Shown here piece by piece: positions 59,013-64,000 of a stretch of 64,000 nucleotides of DNA; position 1 is the first letter of the stretch; each line of letters starts with the position of its first letter. The notes below the pieces were generated by a model. It made no database searches. It saw only the letters and a list, made by a program, of their open reading frames with translations, and was not told the DNA's origin. The position numbers and the translations under genes were made by a program. The DNA comes from Bolinopsis microptera (Eukaryota; Ctenophora; Tentaculata; Lobata; Bolinopsidae), in NCBI RefSeq assembly GCF_026151205.1, contig NC_087076.1:21260828-21324827 (forward strand). The letters run 5' to 3'.

Positions 59013-59776
59013 CTTTTATTTTAATTTTTTTCCCTGCTCTTGCCAAAGGCAAAAAGATCATAGGGAATAAGTAACCGGTTTTGGATATATGAGGTGGCCC
59101 GACGGTCCTACGTTGACGACAAAAGTCTGCTCCTTTGCAATATAGACCACTCCCCTATATTTATGTGTATTGGAAGCGTCTGTTATGCTGCGCGCGACGC
59201 TAGCCATGTGTAAATTAATTACAGTGACGTTCCTCCTTCGCAAAGTTATTTTCCGCAATTTTCTGGATTATTTATTGTTGATGCGCGCGGCGCTACATTG
59301 GTCAAATAAATCGTCAATTTTTACCATGCGCGAATCCCACTCATTTATTAAAACATAGTATATAAATATGTTGCACTTTTTTCCAGTCACACTTTTCACT
59401 CGAAAGAATTAATGGTACAAAATACAAGTACATCGTAGGGAAAATTGATCGTGCGTGGTTTAACCGCGGCGAAATTCTTGTTAGTTGACGTTTTATGACT
59501 GTTGTTTTTGTGGTTTTTTGATAATTGATGTTTGTTGATATATAGTACCTATGCTACCTCTTATAAAAATGTATTTGTCCTAATGACGATGCTTTAATTG
59601 ATATTGGAGGGGGGGGGGCCTATTGGAGTGATCCTATGCAACGGTTTGTCTGCATCTCAAGATTATGATTGTTGATCATTCTTACATAATATTATGATTC
59701 CAATTAAGCACCGGGGTAGTATAAATAATCAATTTAACAACCATCATTCCAATTCTAGCAAGTTTACAAAATACAA
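59013..59776. other. Intergenic between WD40 and BTB genes
   Basis: AT-rich. AATAAA at 59304 may end the WD40 transcript. A GGGGGGGGG run lies near 59610. The last 80 bp share blocks (ATGATTCCAATTAAG, TTCTAGCAAG) with the upstream region of the second BTB gene. Confidence 0.5.
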
Positions 59777-62132
59777 ATGGCTCCTAAAGTTTGTGTGCCA
59801 GCAGATTTTGGAAGACACCACATTGGGGCACCAAGTCACGGTAACCTCACCTTCAACCTGAGAGAAGGAGTTCAGATCAAAGCAAACTCCATTATACTCT
59901 CCCTGAACAGCCCAATTATTGATGACTTAACCACAGACCTTCACCAGACATCACTTGAAGCTGATGACTTTAGCAGGGAGGCAGTGGACTGTTTCATTGA
60001 GGCTTCCTACACGGGGGAAGTGGAGGCTTTAAATGTTGGTAATTTCAGGGACGTGAACAAGATGGGACATGTTTTTAAAGTTGACTGGCTTGTCGCCAGA
60101 TGTGAGGATTACTTTGTGAAGTACTTGGATAAACTTGACGATGCAAGCACCTATCCTGATATACTATTTGCTGCTGAAGAGGCTGAATATCTGATGTATG
60201 CTTTGAAGAAACGAGTTCTTCTCAACTTGGTGGTCAGAAAGATTAGACATGTTTTTTCTTCAGCTGTGCGAGACAATTTCATCACCAAGTACCTGTCTGA
60301 TTTTGGGATCTGCTCAAAGATCAAGATAGATGTTTCTATCGCCATCGTCAAAGAGGACTTGATTCATATATTGATAGACATTTTGATGACACATCTGGAC
60401 AATCAAGGACATAAGAGCCTTGATGACAACAGTAGATATCTTTTAAAAAACATTGATTTGACAGTTTGCTTCGGAAATGATCCTGAAGTTCATGCAAAAC
60501 TGTTTACAACACTGGAAAGTATTGAAAATGTTGAAAAAGAGGACTATCGATTGTTTGTAGCTTTAAGTAAGCAATTAACAAGTCAACCACAAAACCAAAG
60601 TCCAGTGATTGAGCTTGACCTTCTTTCTTCTTCAAATGATTTTCAGTCAAATACTGAATTTTATACAGTGTTCTGTAAACTTGCCTCAAATCCAAAAGTT
60701 GACAATTTATACCAATTTTTTGATGGATTGTGGTTAAGATTATATCAAGAGGGCAATTATGTAGTCCCCGAAGACCTGTCAGCGAAAATTATAGCTGTCA
60801 AAGCAGAGCGTGGGTGGGACCAACTCAATAAAGAATATGTCGAAAATATTATGAGGGATGAACATCTGCAGCTGTTAATTGATCCGGTGGCACTTAGCAG
60901 TGAAATAGTTTTCGAAGTTGATCAAACCGGATGTATTGCATTTGGTGATTTTATCACTGCTGAAGATTTTGTGGCGAAATATTTCTGCCAAAACTCATCA
61001 TTTGAATTTGAGTTATCTGATACTGATTATGCAAATATCAAATTTGTTTTTTCTACGACCGCCATGCTCGAAGAGAAACCTGAGACATTCAGTATGAAGT
61101 TGGAATTGCTTGATCCAAAACTGAGTACATCTTACCGAATGCCCCGATTGCACATTGCTTTGGAGACCACAGACACAGATTACCTTAATTCCCAAAAATT
61201 TGGGCAACAAAAAATTTGAGCGGGCCTCTCGCCCAAATTTTTTGCAGACCAAATTTATTGCATAAATCTTTTCCGTCTGCTAAATTTTTTGCTAACCAAA
61301 CTTTTGGCATTTGGCCTGTGGCCCTGAAATCTATAGAAAGATGGCTTTTTCTTCATATCCAAGTGAAATTATATTTGAAATTTTAGTTTTCTAATCTGTC
61401 ATTCATGGCTTGACCAAGTAAAAAGGCTTATATTTTAAATGAATAGAAATAACTGGAATAGCTAACAGGTACTAATAAAACAAATGGCTAGAGGTAAGGA
61501 TAGCTAGAGATTTAAACAAGATCTGCAAATGGATTATCATCCACCGTAAAGTCTGATCTACAAGCATCAGTTATACCCGACTTCTCAAAGCCTTTCCTTA
61601 TGTCATCTGGCCTCACTTTTAAATAAATTTTCACATTGTCTGATGAAACTCCTGCATTGAGCTGACACACTATGTTTTTCTCGTACCAATCTTCGTACTT
61701 ATTGCGCATCAATTTCTTAGCCAGCCCATTGATAGATATGTCCAGGGGCTGCGCTGTAGATGATTTTAGTGGAAAATCGTTCATTTTTCGAAGAATTTGT
61801 GCCCAAATTTTCGGTCGCCCAAATGAGTTCAAATTTTCTGCCCAAATTTTTCGGGCTCAAATAAATTGTGCTCAATATAATGGCACACAAATTTTTGGGA
61901 ACTAAGGTATTATAAAAGGATAATTCCTATTTCGTGGTGTGGTTACCCAACTTATGATGATCCCAAGACTTGGAGTTGGGGAATTATAGACTTTTACGAG
62001 CACCAGGAAGACAAGTCAGATGAGATTGAAAGTAAAGACGAAAGTAAAGACGAAAGTGTTGCGTACGTTTACAATATTCAAAATGACATGACATGTCGCC
62101 TGGTAGCATATCATGTAGACTGTAAATTATAA
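59777..62132 (+). pseudogene. BTB-domain protein 1, coding sequence split by a pogo-like element
   Basis: The frame opens at ATG 59777 (MAPKVCVPADFG). A BTB/POZ fold occupies about residues 20-115 (VQIKANSIILSLNSP, then AVDCFIEASYTGEVEAL and VFKVDWLVARCEDYF), followed by a helical BACK-like region and a beta-rich C-terminal part. Coding sequence runs to 61182, is cut by a 725-bp transposon, and resumes in frame at 61910 (YKRIIPISWCGYP) to the stop at 62130-62132. Without the insertion the product would be about 542 aa, ending in an acidic SKDESKDES segment. As it stands translation ends at 61219 with 12 transposon-coded residues. BTB-BACK proteins often bridge Cullin-3 to substrates, but no such role is shown here. 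A truncated protein remains possible. Confidence 0.85.
61183..61907. mobile_element. Tc1/pogo-type element in BTB gene 1, TA target
   Basis: TIRs CCTTAATTCCCAAAAATTTG and inverse AAATTTTTGGGAACTAAGG are flanked by TA (61181-61182 and 61908-61909), the Tc1/mariner target. On the minus strand (61832-61512) a 106-codon frame holds TAQPLDISINGLAKKLM then YEDWY, the C-terminal signature of pogo/Tigger-like DDE transposases (usually LQPLDV...N..FK). Most of the transposase is missing, so the copy is non-autonomous. CAAATTT-type motifs recur inside both ends. Confidence 0.9.
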
Positions 62133-62189
62133 TTATATAAACTTACAAAGAACATTAATAATTAATTATATTAATTATAAAGAAATTGA

Positions 62190-62488
62190 CACGTTGGACA
62201 TAATGCCAGAGACACGGTTTCCCAATTTTTTACTGGATTGGAAACCAAACTATGGAAAGAGACTGAGAGGACGACCCCGCAAAGGCTGGATGGCCTGTGT
62301 ACTCGAGGATGCGGCTGACTTTACAGGTGTCGATTAAATCAGCATAGACGCAGTAAAACAGTTAGCTCTAAAACGAGTGGAATGGAGGAACATGCTACAC
62401 CGTAGAAGAGATGTGTGTGGTGCAGGCCACTCCAACGACTAGGAGGAGACCTCTTCATGTAGCATGTAGCACATGTATGTAATGTATG
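62190..62488 (+). mobile_element. 5'-truncated LINE 3' end with 14-bp TSD
   Basis: Encodes MPETRFPNFLLDWKP, RLRGRPRKGWMACVLEDA and GAGHSND followed by TAG, matching the C-terminus of the LINE at 35335-39442. One internal stop (VD then TAA) lies near 62335. TATAAAGAAATTGA flanks it on both sides (62176-62189, 62489-62502), and the 3' end is ATGTATGT-like. It is a textbook target-primed insertion of 299 bp. Confidence 0.93.
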
Positions 62489-62502
62489 TATAAAGAAATT
62501 GA

Positions 62503-62943
62503 TGTTTTATATTATAATATATAATATCATTTATTGTGCACAGCCGTTCTATAGTTAGATAGTTGGTGAAAAGCGCTGTCATAATTTAGGTATATCATAA
62601 ATGATTCGAATTTCGTGATGCATGGGTAGAAAAAACCTTAACCTGGTAACCTTGTTGCCTGCACAAGAGAAATGTGATCTATATAATATGGTCACTTAAA
62701 GTTAAAATTTCATGACTGGTTTTTGTGTTTTGTTTTATAGTTTTTGATGACTGATATTATTATATATACATTTTGTTCTTGTGACTTGATGTTTTATTCC
62801 TCCATTCGAAGATTTAGCTCACAATAACTGGAATGCTTGTGGAGACACTCAATAATGTGAGAAGTGATGATTTATATGATTCCAATTAAGTACTTTAGTT
62901 CATGATTATCATCACTAACATTTTACTTCTAGCAAGATTACAA
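62503..62943. other. Intergenic between the BTB paralogues
   Basis: AT-rich; promoter side of BTB gene 2. An acceptor-like TACTTCTAG ends at 62932, 11 bases before the ATG, as in BTB gene 1. Confidence 0.5.
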
Positions 62944-64000
62944 ATGGCTCCCAAAGTTTGTGTTCCAGCAGATTTTGGAAGACACCACATTGGGGCACCA
63001 AGTCACGGTAACCTCTCCTTCAACCTCAGAGAAGGAGTTCAGATCAAAGCAAACTCCATTATATTGTCCCTGAACAGCCAAATTATTGATAACCTGACCA
63101 CAGACCTTCACCTGACATCACTTGAAGCTGATGACTTTAGCAGGGAGGCAGTGGACTGTTTCATTGAGGCTTCCTACACGGGAGAAGTGGAGGCATTGAA
63201 TGTTGGTAATTTCAGGGAAGTCAATAAGATGGGCTATGTCTTCAAGGTTGACTGGCTTGTTGCCAAATGTGAGCAGTACTTTTTGTCGTACCTGGAGAGA
63301 CTGAATAGTGATAGTAGTTACTCTGATGTATTGTTTGCTGTCGAGGAGGCTGTGTATGTCCTGTCTACTCTGAAGACGAAGGATCTCCTTCACATGGTGG
63401 CAAGGAAGATCAACCTTGTTTTTTCCACTGAAATGAGGAGTAGTTTCATTACTGAGTACTTGGTTGATCTAGGAATCTGCTCAAAGGCCAAGATTAATAC
63501 ATGTATCACTATCGTGAAACAGGACTTGATCCATGTATTAATAAAAATTCTTTTGGAACATCTGGAAAAGCTAGGACGCAAGAACCTCGATGAAAACAGT
63601 AGACATCTCTTAAGAAATGTTGATTTAACTGTTTGCTTGGGAAAACATCCAGACATACATGCTCAACTGTTTACAACACTAGAAAACATTGAACATGTTG
63701 AAAAGGAAGACTATCAATTATTTGTATCGCTACATAGACAAACAACCAGTCAATCTCACGACCAAAATTCGTCTGTAGAACTTGATCTTTTTCCATTTCC
63801 AAAAGATTTCCTTTCTTACACCGACTTTGAATTTGTGCTGTATAAACTTGCTTCAAATCCAAGAGTTGACAGTTTGTATACATTGTTTGATGGACTATGG
63901 TGTAGATTATTCCAAGAAGATTTTTTTGGGGGTAGTTGTAAAGTCCCTGACGACATAGCAGAGAAAATTGTTGCTATCAAAGATGAACACTGCTGGGGCA
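62944..64000 (+). CDS. BTB-domain protein 2, 3' end beyond window
   Basis: Open from ATG 62944 to the window end (352 codons, no stop). It is a tandem paralogue of BTB gene 1: the first 113 residues differ at only eight positions (for example T/S at 25 and P/Q at 46), while the following helical region is visibly more divergent, about six residues in ten identical by eye. Landmarks: VQIKANSIILSLNS, AVDCFIEASYTGEVEALNVG, GICSKAKI and NVDLTVCLG. Relative to copy 1 it has short insertions after residue 330 (FFGGSCK). Same 5' context (TTCTAGCAAGATTACAAA before ATG). The frame is intact as far as visible. Confidence 0.9.
   Translation, partial: MAPKVCVPADFGRHHIGAPSHGNLSFNLREGVQIKANSIILSLNSQIIDNLTTDLHLTSLEADDFSREAVDCFIEASYTGEVEALNVGNFREVNKMGYVFKVDWLVAKCEQYFLSYLERLNSDSSYSDVLFAVEEAVYVLSTLKTKDLLHMVARKINLVFSTEMRSSFITEYLVDLGICSKAKINTCITIVKQDLIHVLIKILLEHLEKLGRKNLDENSRHLLRNVDLTVCLGKHPDIHAQLFTTLENIEHVEKEDYQLFVSLHRQTTSQSHDQNSSVELDLFPFPKDFLSYTDFEFVLYKLASNPRVDSLYTLFDGLWCRLFQEDFFGGSCKVPDDIAEKIVAIKDEHCWG

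Noticed and set aside
61183-61907. The BTB insertion as an intron or introner
   Set aside because: No GT donor at the left border, and the TA duplication and TIRs show a transposon; a cryptic spliced form is not excluded without RNA data.

Overview
This is AT-rich nuclear DNA from an animal. The genes have GT-AG introns, and the set is typically metazoan: a rhodopsin-like GPCR, SNX27, an MTHFSD-like protein, a SMAP-type ArfGAP, NUBP2, a steroid 5-alpha-reductase family enzyme, a WD40 protein and two tandem BTB proteins. Codon and splice features alone do not name the species. The intron-poor SNX27, the splice acceptors sitting almost on the start codons of several genes and the heavy load of short repeats suggest an early-branching marine invertebrate (ctenophore or cnidarian-like), but that is inference.

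Layout. 1-960 (-): GPCR cut by the window edge. 2.8-6.65 kb: foldback elements and a cluster of CpG-rich repeat modules (called A-D here). 7.76-9.49 kb: SNX27, two exons. 10.4-11.17 kb: MTHFSD-like, intronless. 11.5-21.9 kb: SMAP-type ArfGAP in six exons, with a 7.1-kb intron holding a long foldback element, a tRNA-derived SINE and a five-fold tandem copy of the next exon's splice acceptor. 22-27.5 kb: intergenic, with hAT-type MITEs, one carrying a second MITE. 27.5-28.0 kb: small secreted, probably GPI-anchored, Cys-rich protein. 28.7-33.2 kb: satellites (a GATCCAC-type array and a 99-bp unit x14), a TIR element and a perfect 100-bp palindrome. 34.5-40.3 kb: transposon graveyard in which a TIR element contains a LINE, and the LINE contains both a hAT MITE and an ORF1-only retroelement, three of the four insertions marked by direct target duplications. 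42-44.7 kb: more modules, telomere-like repeats and a LINE scrap. 47.1-48.7 kb: NUBP2, five exons. 49.7-55.3 kb: SRD5A-family gene, seven exons, with introns filled by a DNA element and minisatellites. 56.8-59.0 kb: WD40 protein with two compensating G-run frameshifts. 59.8-64.0 kb: tandem BTB paralogues; the first is interrupted in its coding sequence by a pogo-like element and followed by a 5'-truncated LINE.

The host genes are housekeeping or signalling genes of unrelated pathways: endosome recycling (SNX27), Arf/clathrin traffic (SMAP), cytosolic Fe-S assembly (NUBP2), folate-like enzyme fold (MTHFSD), lipid/steroid reduction (SRD5A). They do not form an operon-like unit. The strongest unusual signals are the tandem splice-acceptor array in the ArfGAP gene, the datable nest of mobile elements, the modular CpG-rich repeats and the transposon-broken BTB gene beside a near-identical paralogue.
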